Shown in pieces: positions 28,636-36,387 of a stretch of 37,721 nt of DNA; the first letter of the stretch is position 1, and every line of letters starts with the position of its first letter. The translations under genes and the position numbers were made by a program. Under the pieces are notes generated by a model, which ran no database searches, was not told the origin of the DNA, and saw nothing but the letters and a program-made list of their open reading frames with translations. Location: contig JABMRW010000087.1 of assembly GCA_013202445.1 (NCBI GenBank), positions 1 to 37,721 of the forward strand, read 5' to 3'. Source of the stretch: Deltaproteobacteria bacterium. GTDB lineage: Bacteria; Chloroflexota; Dehalococcoidia; Dehalococcoidales; BS750m-G39.

Positions 28636-30296
28636 CCTATCTGCTCTATCATCTCGTCAACGGTGAGGGTGGTATCGGCCACCCCGTAGACGCTCAGGGC
28701 TTGAGCTAAGCGGTTAATCTGCGGCGAAAAGAGCAGGGCTTTGGACAGTACCTCCCGCTTGCTCCCCTCGACCACCACCCGCCCCTCGCTGAGCAGCACC
28801 ACCCTCTCGGCGCACTCGGCGATGGTCTCGACATCGTGGCTGACCATGATGACGGTGTTGCCCCTGCGGCGGTAGTCATCGAGATAATCGACCAGCTTTT
28901 TCTTGAGCGTATAGTCCATGCCCCGCGTCGGCTCGTCGAGGACGATTACTCCGGGCTCGCCCGCCAGCACCGAGGCCAGGGCTACTCTCTGTTTCTCCCC
29001 GCCGCTCAGGTTCCGGGGGTAGCTTTTCCGGTAGCGGCTTAATTCGAACTCGTTCAGCATCCCCTCCACCGCTTTGGCGATTTGGGCTTCATCCGCCCCC
29101 CGGTTTCTCAAACTGAAGGCGATTTCGTCTTCCACGGTATCGGCAAAGAGGTGGTCGTTGGGGTTCTGGAAGACGTAGCCCACCCGCCGGCTCAACTCGG
29201 CGACGGTACTTTTTCTGGTGTCGACCCCGTCCAGCCTGACTCTGCCCTTGCTCGGCTTAAGCAGCCCGTTGAGCTGCTTGACCAGCGTCGTCTTTCCCGA
29301 AGCGTTGCGCCCCATGACGGCGATAAAGCCCCCCCGCTCTATATCCAGGTTTATATTTCTCAAGACGGCTCTCTCCCCGTAAGAGAACCAGACCTTGTCC
29401 ATATTCATTATCGGCTTTAGCCCTGCCTCCCCCTCGGTGAAGTCGGCCGTCTTCACTCCCTGCAAGACCTTCTGCAGTCTCAGCCGGGCGTCCTTGACGG
29501 TCAGGGGCAGCCCGTTCAGGGCGGCGTTATGGCTCTTCAGCTCGCGCATCAGCCGGATTACCGGCGGCAGGCCGATTCCCAGCCCGTCGGTATCGCCGCC
29601 CATCACCTCCCCCGGAGTCCCGTCGGCGGTTATTTCTCCCCCACCCATCACCAGCATCCGGTCGACCAGGTGGACGACCCGGTCCAGTCTCTGCTCGATG
29701 AGTATTACGGTTAAGCCCAGCTCGTCGTTGAGCCTTTCCAAAAGCCTTAATACTTCCTCGGCGCTCTGGGGGTCAAGCTCCGAGGTCGGCTCATCCAGAA
29801 CAAGCACTTCGGGATGAAGCGCCAGCACCGAGGCGATGGCCACCTTCTGCTGCTCGCCGCCGGACAGCTCGTTGTTGCGGGCAAAGCGCAGCCGGGCGAT
29901 GCCCACCGTGTCCAGCGCCTCCTCGATGCGCCGGGCAATCAGATTTTTGGGGTAGCCCAGGTTCTCCAGCCCGAAGGCAATCTCGCGCTCGACATCAGTC
30001 GTCACCAGCTGGTTTTCCGGGTCCTGGAAGACCATGCCCACTTTAGTCGCCAGCTCCCTGGGCGGGTGCTCCAGTATATCCATCCCCTGCACCTCGGCCT
30101 TACCGCTGATTTTGCCCCCGTAGAAGTGGGGCACCAGCCCGTTAAAGCAGCGGCACAGGGTTGACTTGCCCCCGCCCGAAGCCCCGGTGATAAGGACGAA
30201 CTGGCCGTCCTCGATGGTCAAATTTATATTTTGCAGGGCTGGTTTATCCGCCCCGTTATAGGTAAACTTTAATTCCCGGATTCTAATCAAACTCAA
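28632..30296 (-). CDS. ECF transporter ATPase, fused A-A' subunit
   Basis: A 554-residue protein with two complete ABC domains. The first has Walker A GASGGGKST (38-46), LSGGEQQ (144-150) and DEPT (168-171). The second has GRNASGKTT (329-337), LSGGEKQ (430-436) and DEPT (454-457). Both Q-loops (FQDPENQ and FQNPNDH) match EcfA proteins. It powers uptake with the T and S subunits encoded on either side. The TTG start at 30296 lies within the end of the T gene (14-base overlap) with AGGAGAG just upstream. Fused EcfA-A' proteins are a known variant. Confidence 0.93.
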   Translation of the reverse strand: MSLIRIRELKFTYNGADKPALQNINLTIEDGQFVLITGASGGGKSTLCRCFNGLVPHFYGGKISGKAEVQGMDILEHPPRELATKVGMVFQDPENQLVTTDVEREIAFGLENLGYPKNLIARRIEEALDTVGIARLRFARNNELSGGEQQKVAIASVLALHPEVLVLDEPTSELDPQSAEEVLRLLERLNDELGLTVILIEQRLDRVVHLVDRMLVMGGGEITADGTPGEVMGGDTDGLGIGLPPVIRLMRELKSHNAALNGLPLTVKDARLRLQKVLQGVKTADFTEGEAGLKPIMNMDKVWFSYGERAVLRNINLDIERGGFIAVMGRNASGKTTLVKQLNGLLKPSKGRVRLDGVDTRKSTVAELSRRVGYVFQNPNDHLFADTVEDEIAFSLRNRGADEAQIAKAVEGMLNEFELSRYRKSYPRNLSGGEKQRVALASVLAGEPGVIVLDEPTRGMDYTLKKKLVDYLDDYRRRGNTVIMVSHDVETIAECAERVVLLSEGRVVVEGSKREVLSKALLFSPQINRLAQALSVYGVADTTLTVDEMIEQIG

Positions 30297-31209
30297 CTCT
30301 CCTCTTGATAAAGGCCAGCGGCACTATGGCCGCCAGCAGCAGGAGCATCCCCGCCGGCATTAGCCACTCCCAGCCCCCGAATCCGATTGACATAAGGTTG
30401 GGGTAGTACTGGTAGTCGCCGTAGCCGTAGACCCGCAACATAATTCCGGCGGCCAGGGGCAGTACCCCCACCCCCAGCGTCACCGCGTCCATCTTTGAAA
30501 TATTTATATCTTTATAAAATACTCTCTTTTTGCCGGTGCCGAAGGCACGCGCCTCCATGGCCTCGGCGACCTGTACCGCCCGGTCCAGCGAGTTGGACAG
30601 CAGTGCGATAGTGATTTTACCCCGGTTCTTTAGCTTCTTAATCCAGCTTCCCGCGTCTAATTGCACCCCCCGGGTGCGGTAGCCGTCGCTGATGCGCCCC
30701 ATGTCCTCGACCAGGCAGGGGACGAAGCGCGTTGACAGCGAGGTCACCAGCACCGACTTATAGGGCAGCCTCATCTTGAGCAGGACGGCCATGATGTCGT
30801 CGGGGTGGACGGTGAGGTTGATGAGGGTAAATACCGATATTATCACCGCCAGCTTTAGGGCCATCACCGCGCCGAAGGCGATAGCCTCCAGGGTTATCAC
30901 CGGCTGGCCCGCCACCGGCAGCCGGAAGGGGGCGGTCAGCAGCACGTGGTCGCCGTGGTAGCTGAAGAGGGCGTTGATAACGATGATGCTCAAGCCCAGC
31001 CAGAGAGTAAATTTAAGCGTTGAGGCCCACTCCCGCCCCACCCCGGCCAGCTTCACCATGGGAATTATGGATAGAAACAGAATCAGGATATATACGGGGT
31101 GGTTGAAGATTAAGTTTAATACCAGCAGCCCCCCGCCCCAGGCCAGCTTGGCCAGGGGACTTAAGGCGTGGATGACGGTGTCCTTATCCCGGTAGCTCAG
31201 TGCCCGCAT
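30283..31209 (-). CDS. ECF transporter T component
   Basis: A 308-residue transmembrane coupling protein. Hydrophobic helices fill the N-terminal half; the coupling region carries the EcfT-type motifs DGYRTRGVQLD and AMEARAFGTG, whose Arg residues dock on the ATPases. LSPLAKLAWGGGLLVLN at the start is also typical. ATG 31209 overlaps the stop of the DUF4430 gene (TGATG); a GTG three bases upstream is the alternative. It couples ATP hydrolysis by the A-A' protein to movement of the S component. Confidence 0.9.
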   Translation of the reverse strand: MRALSYRDKDTVIHALSPLAKLAWGGGLLVLNLIFNHPVYILILFLSIIPMVKLAGVGREWASTLKFTLWLGLSIIVINALFSYHGDHVLLTAPFRLPVAGQPVITLEAIAFGAVMALKLAVIISVFTLINLTVHPDDIMAVLLKMRLPYKSVLVTSLSTRFVPCLVEDMGRISDGYRTRGVQLDAGSWIKKLKNRGKITIALLSNSLDRAVQVAEAMEARAFGTGKKRVFYKDINISKMDAVTLGVGVLPLAAGIMLRVYGYGDYQYYPNLMSIGFGGWEWLMPAGMLLLLAAIVPLAFIKRRVEFD

Positions 31210-32156
31210 CACGGTATCTTTATTATCTCGTTATTATTGACCAGGACGGCGTAGGCATTACGCAGCCCGTCACTATTATTGATAAGCGTATCAACGGCGC
31301 TTCTTATTCCGTTCTCGTCAGTTCCAGTCACCATAAAGACGATGCTCTCCCCGGAGCCGACTCCCCCCGGGCTCCAGGGGTTCTGGGTGGCCTGGATTAG
31401 GCCCCACCCCGCCCCGTACTCCCCGGCCGGATTGCCTTTCTCGTCCAGCACCATTATTTTACCTCCCTCGCAATAAGCGAAGAACCCCAGCTTTTTGTGC
31501 AATTCGTTCAGCTCTAAAATAAGCCCGCTATCCGCCCCACCCACTATAATGAGGTGGCTCTGCTCTTTAACCCCGTCAGATAGCGTCTCAGCGCCGTTCA
31601 GGGTCACTTCAGTCACTCCCCACTCCTCTAATTTGGCCGCCAGCGCTCCGGCTTCTCCGGCGAAAGGCTCATCATAGACCACCGCCGTCGGCTTCACCTC
31701 GCCCCGCACTCTATTTAAAAAAGGCTGGGGGAAAGCCCCGACGATTGCCGGCACGAATGACCGGTAGCTCCAGTCCCTCAGGTCCCATTGCTCCACGTCG
31801 CCGTCCCGGAGGGCGTAATCTTTAGCCCCCAGGCTCAGGGAGATTCCGTTGATATAGTAAAACCAGTCCAGCTGGTTGGCCTCCTGCGAGCTTAAGCCGT
31901 TAATGGCTTTGACGAAGCCGCCGCCGTACTTGGTCTCCACCCCGGCGACTGCCTGCAATGCTTCCATGGCGTTGGTGCCGGCCTCAATCTCCAGTGTCTC
32001 GGCCAGGATTAGCTCCCTGCCGAAGTCCCGTGTCACCACCACCATCACACTGGCCTGCCCGTCTTTATCTACGTCCGCAGATTGAACGGGACAGCCGGCG
32101 CATATTGCCGTCAGCAGCAGTAAAACTAATATTAAGGGCAGCCCCCGCCTAACCAT
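31209..32156 (-). CDS. DUF4430 lipoprotein
   Basis: A 315-residue exported protein. The signal ends in CAGC (Cys22), a lipobox with Cys in place of the usual Leu/Val at -3. Residues about 35-130 form a DUF4430 domain: DFGRELILAETLEIEAGTNA, then DWFYYINGISLSLGAKDY and LRDGDVEQWDLRDW. This domain is the C-terminal domain of transcobalamin and intrinsic factor in animals. Residues about 150-315 form a second domain (PTAVVYDEPFAGEA, HLIIVGGADSG, VFMVTGTDENG) that looks alpha/beta and is unknown to me. It overlaps the genes on both sides. A ligand-capturing role for the adjoining ECF transporter is the likely function. Confidence 0.82.
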   Translation of the reverse strand: MVRRGLPLILVLLLLTAICAGCPVQSADVDKDGQASVMVVVTRDFGRELILAETLEIEAGTNAMEALQAVAGVETKYGGGFVKAINGLSSQEANQLDWFYYINGISLSLGAKDYALRDGDVEQWDLRDWSYRSFVPAIVGAFPQPFLNRVRGEVKPTAVVYDEPFAGEAGALAAKLEEWGVTEVTLNGAETLSDGVKEQSHLIIVGGADSGLILELNELHKKLGFFAYCEGGKIMVLDEKGNPAGEYGAGWGLIQATQNPWSPGGVGSGESIVFMVTGTDENGIRSAVDTLINNSDGLRNAYAVLVNNNEIIKIP

Positions 32157-32667
32157 AGCGTGCCCTGGCTATCAGCCTCACTATTATCACTATAATCAAC
32201 ACCAGCAGCGCGGCGGCGCTGGCAATCCACCACTGCAGGGCCATGATGGGGAACTCGGTCACCTGCACGTGGGCGGGCACTTTCACGCCGGCGCCGATGC
32301 GCAGCTCGGCCTCCGGGGGCAGGCAGAGGATGCACATGTCGAAGTCGTGGTCACCGGCAGCGGTGAACAGCGATGGGGCCACGGCAATCTCTACCCCCCG
32401 CACCTCCCCGGCGTTCAGGGTGAACTCGGCCGGGGTGATTTCAAACCAGCCCTCGTTGCCGCCCTCTACGTAGACCTGAAACTGGGAGGCCTGGTCGGAC
32501 TGGTTGATAATATTCAGGGTCTGCACCTCGGTGCCGCCGGGTCGGACCTCGAAGTCCATCCTGCCCGGGGCCACGCCCACGCTCAGCGCCAGCGCCGACG
32601 CCGCCGCCAGCACCAGGCCGATAATCGGCAGCAGGACTACGGATGCTTTTGCCAGTTTACCCGTCAT
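32149..32667 (-). CDS. Exported Ig-like domain protein with C-terminal membrane anchor
   Basis: A 172-residue protein: signal peptide (about 1-28), one beta-sandwich domain and a C-terminal membrane helix (WWIASAAALLVLIIVIIVRLI) ending in a short basic tail. The beta domain reads APGRMDFEVRPGGTEVQTLNI, with the Pro-Gly-Arg and NQSDQ patterns of CARDB/DUF916-like Ig folds. Its sequence style resembles the Ig-like C-terminal domain of the protein encoded just upstream (INFGVLGPRDVSPPVTITV), suggesting they interact or derive from one another. Gap to the upstream gene is nine bases; it overlaps the DUF4430 gene by eight. It probably anchors the surface receptor near the transporter. Confidence 0.65.
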   Translation of the reverse strand: MTGKLAKASVVLLPIIGLVLAAASALALSVGVAPGRMDFEVRPGGTEVQTLNIINQSDQASQFQVYVEGGNEGWFEITPAEFTLNAGEVRGVEIAVAPSLFTAAGDHDFDMCILCLPPEAELRIGAGVKVPAHVQVTEFPIMALQWWIASAAALLVLIIVIIVRLIARARYG

Positions 32668-32676
32668 AGCTCACTT

Positions 32677-34680
32677 CTAGTAGGGAGACTCCGACGCCCA
32701 GAAGATGATGGTGCCGTTCTGGTTGCCGGTAAGGGTATAGGTTTCGGGAACGGTAAGGGTGACTACGTATTCCTCCGAGTCGTCCCTGGAGACGGTGCCG
32801 TCGAACTCGTTCCATTTCAGGCTGTTTAGCTTGAGCCCGTCGACATAGAGGTTTTCGGCGTCATCGCTGACCATGGTGGTGACGGCCAGCCTCCAGGCGC
32901 CCAGGTTGGTCACGGTGATGGTCACCGGTGGGCTGACGTCCCTCGGCCCCAGCACGCCGAAGTTGATGTAGTCGGGGCTGACCGAAAAACTTATGGCGGG
33001 GATGATATCAACCGTCATGTTGACGTTCTGGCCTTCTGATTGCTGGGAGCTGCCCTCGCCGACGACCACGGTGACCGGGTTGCTGCGGATGTAGCCGTCC
33101 TTCTCGGCGTAGACCTCGATGGTAGCGTTGTTATAGATGGTAATGTCCACCTCGCCGTTCTCATCTGTGGTGTAACTGGTGTCGGCGTAGACGGTGGCGT
33201 TTTCAATTAAATACCACTCGGCGAAGGCATCGTCGTACTCGCTCACGGTGACGGTAAAGCTGTCACCGGCGCCCGGCGCGGCATTGTCCACCTCCACTTT
33301 GAGTGGTATATCGTCCCACTCGCCGTAGTAGAAGAGCACTTCCTGGTGCGGCGGGTCGGGTGGAGATGTCTCGTCGAGGATAAAGTCGGCGGCGCCGACC
33401 GAGGGGCTGATGTAATCGATGCGGTACAGCCAGCCGGCCATGCCCTCCCCCTCCTCGCCGTCTATCGAGGTAACGAAAAGGCCGCCCCACTCATCGGTGG
33501 TCTCGTAGGGGAATTCGCCCTCTTCGGCGGCTTCGTCCAGTGCCCCCAGGGCGGTGGGGTCTTCCAGGTGATACTCAATACTGCTGTTGTCGGCGGTAAT
33601 CCAGGACTCGTCAACGGTGACGCTGTCGTCCCAGATGTTATCATTCTCCCCCTCGATGCGGATATCGACGGTGACCCCCTCCTCCGGCGGCTCCGGCTCC
33701 AGCACCGCTACCGGGAAGTAGTCGCCCAGCAGGGCGATGATAGCGGCGGCGGTGGTGCCGGCGGGGCTCATCCCCGGGGTTTCGTCCTGCCAGTAGAAGG
33801 CGCCGTAATCGTCGCCCGTCTGTTGGAAGGTGAGCAGGTCGTCAACCGGGTCATTGCCCGTTCCACTGTCCCAGTCGGTGGGGACTTCACCGGCGGCGGT
33901 TATACCGCAGATGCCCCAGGAATCGGTGTCGGCGTTGGTGTCCCCCCAGGACAGGAAACCGCCGTTGTCCTGCTGGGTGGTCTTCATATAGTCCAGCCCG
34001 TCGCTTATAGCCGCTGAGCCTGGGGACTGACCGGCGGCAATCAGGGCCATGATGGCGGCGGCGGTATTGTCAACATCGCTGTATCCCCCTCCCACTCCCC
34101 AGCCCCAGCCGTCGTCAACGGCGTCCTGGTTGGCTAAAATAAAAGCCACGCTGTCCTGGATAATGGTCGAGGTGGCCGGGTCTTTGCCGGCGGCCACCAG
34201 CGCCAGGACGCCCCAGAAGTCGTCGTTCAGAGTGGCGCCGTCGCCAATCTGGTTGCCGGTGTGGGTGGCTTCAAGCAGGGCCACGAAGTCCCGGCCCCCG
34301 AAGTCGGTCGGGTCTTCACCGGCGGCAACGGCAGCCAGTATCATCTTTGAGTAGGCGTTGGCCGCCGTGGCGGTGGCGGCGTTAGCCGCCAGGTAGTCGA
34401 CTATGGATGGGTTGGACGGGTCGTCCTTCCACTCGCCGGGGTCTTCACCGGCGGCGGCGATGGCCATCACCACCCAGGCCGAGGCGCTGAAGCTCTCGAT
34501 TTTGCCGGTGTTGTCCTGCACTGAGCGCAGGTAGTTCAAGGCGTCGCTGACTACGGCATCGGTAGCGGAGTAGGGGTAATCCTCCTCCACCGCCATTACC
34601 GGAGTAATCAGCAGGCAGGGCAGGAGCAGGACGGATATCAGCAGCAGGGTGACTAAACGGGAACTAAAAATCTTGGCCAT
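32677..34680 (-). CDS. Secreted transcobalamin-like protein: alpha-toroid + DUF4430 + Ig domains
   Basis: A 667-residue exported protein. A signal peptide ends near Ala30 (no lipobox). Residues about 38-330 are an alpha/alpha toroid of the prenyltransferase/squalene-cyclase repeat class, with repeats such as DALNYLRSVQDNTGKIES, NTAAAIMALIAAGQSP and DGLDYMKTTQQDNGGFLSWG. Residues about 338-465 are a DUF4430 domain (VDIRIEGENDNIW, GMAGWLYRIDYISP). Two beta-sandwich domains follow to the end. Toroid followed by DUF4430 is the architecture of animal transcobalamin and intrinsic factor. There is no membrane anchor; the next gene encodes a related anchored protein. ATG with GGAGGCG upstream and a consensus promoter. 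A corrinoid or another hydrophobic cofactor are the candidate ligands. Confidence 0.82.
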   Translation of the reverse strand: MAKIFSSRLVTLLLISVLLLPCLLITPVMAVEEDYPYSATDAVVSDALNYLRSVQDNTGKIESFSASAWVVMAIAAAGEDPGEWKDDPSNPSIVDYLAANAATATAANAYSKMILAAVAAGEDPTDFGGRDFVALLEATHTGNQIGDGATLNDDFWGVLALVAAGKDPATSTIIQDSVAFILANQDAVDDGWGWGVGGGYSDVDNTAAAIMALIAAGQSPGSAAISDGLDYMKTTQQDNGGFLSWGDTNADTDSWGICGITAAGEVPTDWDSGTGNDPVDDLLTFQQTGDDYGAFYWQDETPGMSPAGTTAAAIIALLGDYFPVAVLEPEPPEEGVTVDIRIEGENDNIWDDSVTVDESWITADNSSIEYHLEDPTALGALDEAAEEGEFPYETTDEWGGLFVTSIDGEEGEGMAGWLYRIDYISPSVGAADFILDETSPPDPPHQEVLFYYGEWDDIPLKVEVDNAAPGAGDSFTVTVSEYDDAFAEWYLIENATVYADTSYTTDENGEVDITIYNNATIEVYAEKDGYIRSNPVTVVVGEGSSQQSEGQNVNMTVDIIPAISFSVSPDYINFGVLGPRDVSPPVTITVTNLGAWRLAVTTMVSDDAENLYVDGLKLNSLKWNEFDGTVSRDDSEEYVVTLTVPETYTLTGNQNGTIIFWASESPY

Positions 34681-34739
34681 CGGACGCCTCCTCTAAGGTA
34701 ATTAAAGCGGGCTTGATAATATACAAGTACAGTTGTTTG

Positions 34740-34768
34740 ATTATAGAGGCAAAAGGGGCTCCTGTCAA
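34740..34768 (-). promoter_or_regulatory. Consensus sigma70 promoter of the transcobalamin-like/ECF operon
   Basis: On the minus strand TTGACA (34768-34763), exactly 17 bases, TATAAT (34745-34740): a perfect match to the consensus. The leader is about 55 bases, too short for a cobalamin riboswitch. The region just downstream (ACAAGTACAGTTGT, 34724-34737, plus strand) is a partial palindrome and may be an operator. Confidence 0.85.
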
Positions 34769-34807
34769 GGGTTTTTTAGGGGATTTTGGGGGGATTTTAT
34801 AAAAAAA

Positions 34808-35590
34808 TTAAGAGCTTTCGGCGTCGAAAAGCTGGTAGGCTATTCGCTCTTTTTCCAGCCGGGCGATGAGGTCGGCAGCCTCGCTGTCGACGCAGACCAC
34901 CAGGGGTGAGAGCCCGCTCTTGGCCGCCTCGATAGCCGCCGCCACCGCCCCGTAGTGCTGGAACTCGGCTCCTGTTTTGCGCAGGGCGGCCATCGATTCC
35001 AGCCCCAGCGAGGTGACTAAGTCACTCTTAGCCAGACGCTGTTTCAGTATGTCGTAGTTAACTTTACTGGAGCCACCCCGCTGAATACCGGGCACCCTCA
35101 GAATCGTTACCCGCCCCACCTCCAGGGGCACTATCCCCTCGATGCCGGTAATACCAACGTCCTCGCCGGCCCTGGCGCTGGAGATGGCGGTGCCGCTGGC
35201 TTCATACTTTTGGCTGGCGGAGGCGAAAAGCAGCCCGTCTTTCATCTTCAGCCCGACTTTCTGGCCTTTTTTAAGGTCGTCGGCGGCAATAGCGGCGCAG
35301 ATGGATAGATTGGTGATGGCCCTCTGGATGAAAGTGTTATAGTCGCCCAGCTCCCTCAAGGTCTTGATTATCCAGTTGACGCCCTGGTTGGTCACCCGGT
35401 AGCGGGCGCGCCCCTCGGCCACCAGCAGCCCATCTCCGCTGAGCTGGGCGATGTAGTCCGATACCGCTTGGGGGGTGATATTTAAATTTTTAGCAATCTC
35501 CCGCTGCTGGACGGTAGGGCCGGCGTTGGCTATCTCCACCAGTATCTGGAAGCGGGTGGTCAGGTTTTTATTTCTGAGAACTTCAATCAT
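34808..35590 (-). CDS. Winged-helix transcriptional regulator, archaeal COG1497 type
   Basis: A 260-residue regulator. Residues about 8-75 are a winged helix-turn-helix (RFQILVEIANAGPTVQQREIA, then LNITPQAVSDYIAQLSGDGLL and ARYRVTNQGV). The rest is a mixed alpha/beta sensor part (LKKGQKVGLKMKDGLLFA, VGITGIEGIVPLEVGRVTILRVPGI) as found in the COG1497 proteins common in archaea and rare in bacteria. The ligand is unknown. The gene precedes the transcobalamin-like operon on the same strand (127-base gap with a separate promoter) and has 21-bp direct repeats in its own leader, which suggests autoregulation and control of the operon. Confidence 0.78.
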   Translation of the reverse strand: MIEVLRNKNLTTRFQILVEIANAGPTVQQREIAKNLNITPQAVSDYIAQLSGDGLLVAEGRARYRVTNQGVNWIIKTLRELGDYNTFIQRAITNLSICAAIAADDLKKGQKVGLKMKDGLLFASASQKYEASGTAISSARAGEDVGITGIEGIVPLEVGRVTILRVPGIQRGGSSKVNYDILKQRLAKSDLVTSLGLESMAALRKTGAEFQHYGAVAAAIEAAKSGLSPLVVCVDSEAADLIARLEKERIAYQLFDAESS

Positions 35591-35670
35591 AGTTTACTCC
35601 GATTGAGGCACAGTTCACCCCGATTGAGGCACAATTCACTCCGATTGATGTTTAGTCAACTACACTTGAA
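35591..35670 (-). promoter_or_regulatory. 21-bp direct repeats (operator array) before the regulator gene
   Basis: Three consecutive 21-bp units (35591-35611, 35612-35632, 35633-35653) share CTCCGATTGAGGCAC or close variants (CCCCGATTGAGGCAC, CTCCGATTGATGTTT). A fourth, weaker unit covers 35654-35670. They start directly next to the ATG at 35590 and end at the -10 box. Twenty-one bases is two helical turns, so bound proteins would line up on one face. Confidence 0.8.
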
Positions 35671-35697
35671 TTATAGCACTTATTTGGGGGAAAGCAA
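35670..35697 (-). promoter_or_regulatory. Promoter of the regulator gene
   Basis: On the minus strand TTGCTT (35697-35692), 16 bases, TATAAT (35675-35670) with TGC before it (extended -10). Transcription starts near 35663, so the direct repeats lie downstream of the start point, in the leader. Confidence 0.65.
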
Positions 35698-35709
35698 GGG
35701 GGGAATTGA

Positions 35710-36363
35710 CTACTTTTTCTCCGGCTCCGAATCAGTAGGCTCGGGCGGTTTGGCCGGCTTCGGCTGGCGTGAGATACCGACGGAAAAAAGATAGCCAAGG
35801 CCGTCGGACAGCCTGGTCTTGTCGTTGAGCAGGACCAGCAGCGAGGTCAGCACCACGCTTAAGACGACGACGCCGTAGGTCAGGTTCTTGATAAGCTCGC
35901 CGCCGATGACTCCCTGCTGCAAAACGATGGCCGCCAGCACGATGGCGGTCAGCCCCCGCGGCGCCATGACGGCGATGAAAGAAGCGTCTTTAGCCCGTTC
36001 CGTTCTGCCCACGGTCAGCCTTACGGACAGTATCCTCAGCAGGAAAATGACGCCGGTGAAGACCGCTGCCAGTATCATCAGCTCGGTGCTTATCATCTCC
36101 AGCGATATCCCCAGGTAGATAAAGAAGAAGGTCTTGAGCAGGAAGGCAATCTCGCCGAAGAAGGCCTTCTCTACGTCGGTCAGCCCCCCCGATTCCAGCC
36201 GCAGCCCCTTCTTAAAGAAGGGGAAGGGCATCGGCTTCAGGTTGCCCAGGGTAATGCCGAAAGCCAGGGCGGCGATGGGCCCGTTAAAGCCCAGCAGCTC
36301 CACCAGCCCGAAGACGACGAAGACGCAGGCGGCGGTGAGGCGATAGAGCTGGCCCGGAAACAC
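35710..36363 (-). CDS. Na+/H+ antiporter (CPA family), truncated at the N-terminus
   Basis: A 217-residue C-terminal half of a cation/proton antiporter. The retained part has ELLGFNGPIAALAFGITLGN, helices around FFFIYLGISLEMI, and MAPRGLTAIVLAAIVLQQG, the characteristic helix near the ion path of CPA1/NhaP-like carriers. It ends with a Pro/Glu-rich cytoplasmic tail. Full-length members have about 400 residues, so the first five or six helices and the first half of the ion site are missing. The apparent GTG start at 36363 is not credible: from about 36340 upward the opposite strand encodes a receiver domain. The gene is a fragment, cut by rearrangement or by faulty assembly. Confidence 0.8.
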   Translation of the reverse strand: MFPGQLYRLTAACVFVVFGLVELLGFNGPIAALAFGITLGNLKPMPFPFFKKGLRLESGGLTDVEKAFFGEIAFLLKTFFFIYLGISLEMISTELMILAAVFTGVIFLLRILSVRLTVGRTERAKDASFIAVMAPRGLTAIVLAAIVLQQGVIGGELIKNLTYGVVVLSVVLTSLLVLLNDKTRLSDGLGYLFSVGISRQPKPAKPPEPTDSEPEKK

Positions 36364-36387
36364 CGTCCTGACCTGATAACCCTGGAC

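Noticed and set aside
34681..34740. Cobalamin riboswitch before the transcobalamin-like operon
   Set aside because: The leader is only about 55 bases and no B12-box-like sequence was seen; such riboswitches need roughly 200 bases.
35591..35670. Regular short repeats resembling a CRISPR array
   Set aside because: The 21-bp units are directly adjacent with no spacers, number only three to four, and no cas gene is present; an operator array fits better.
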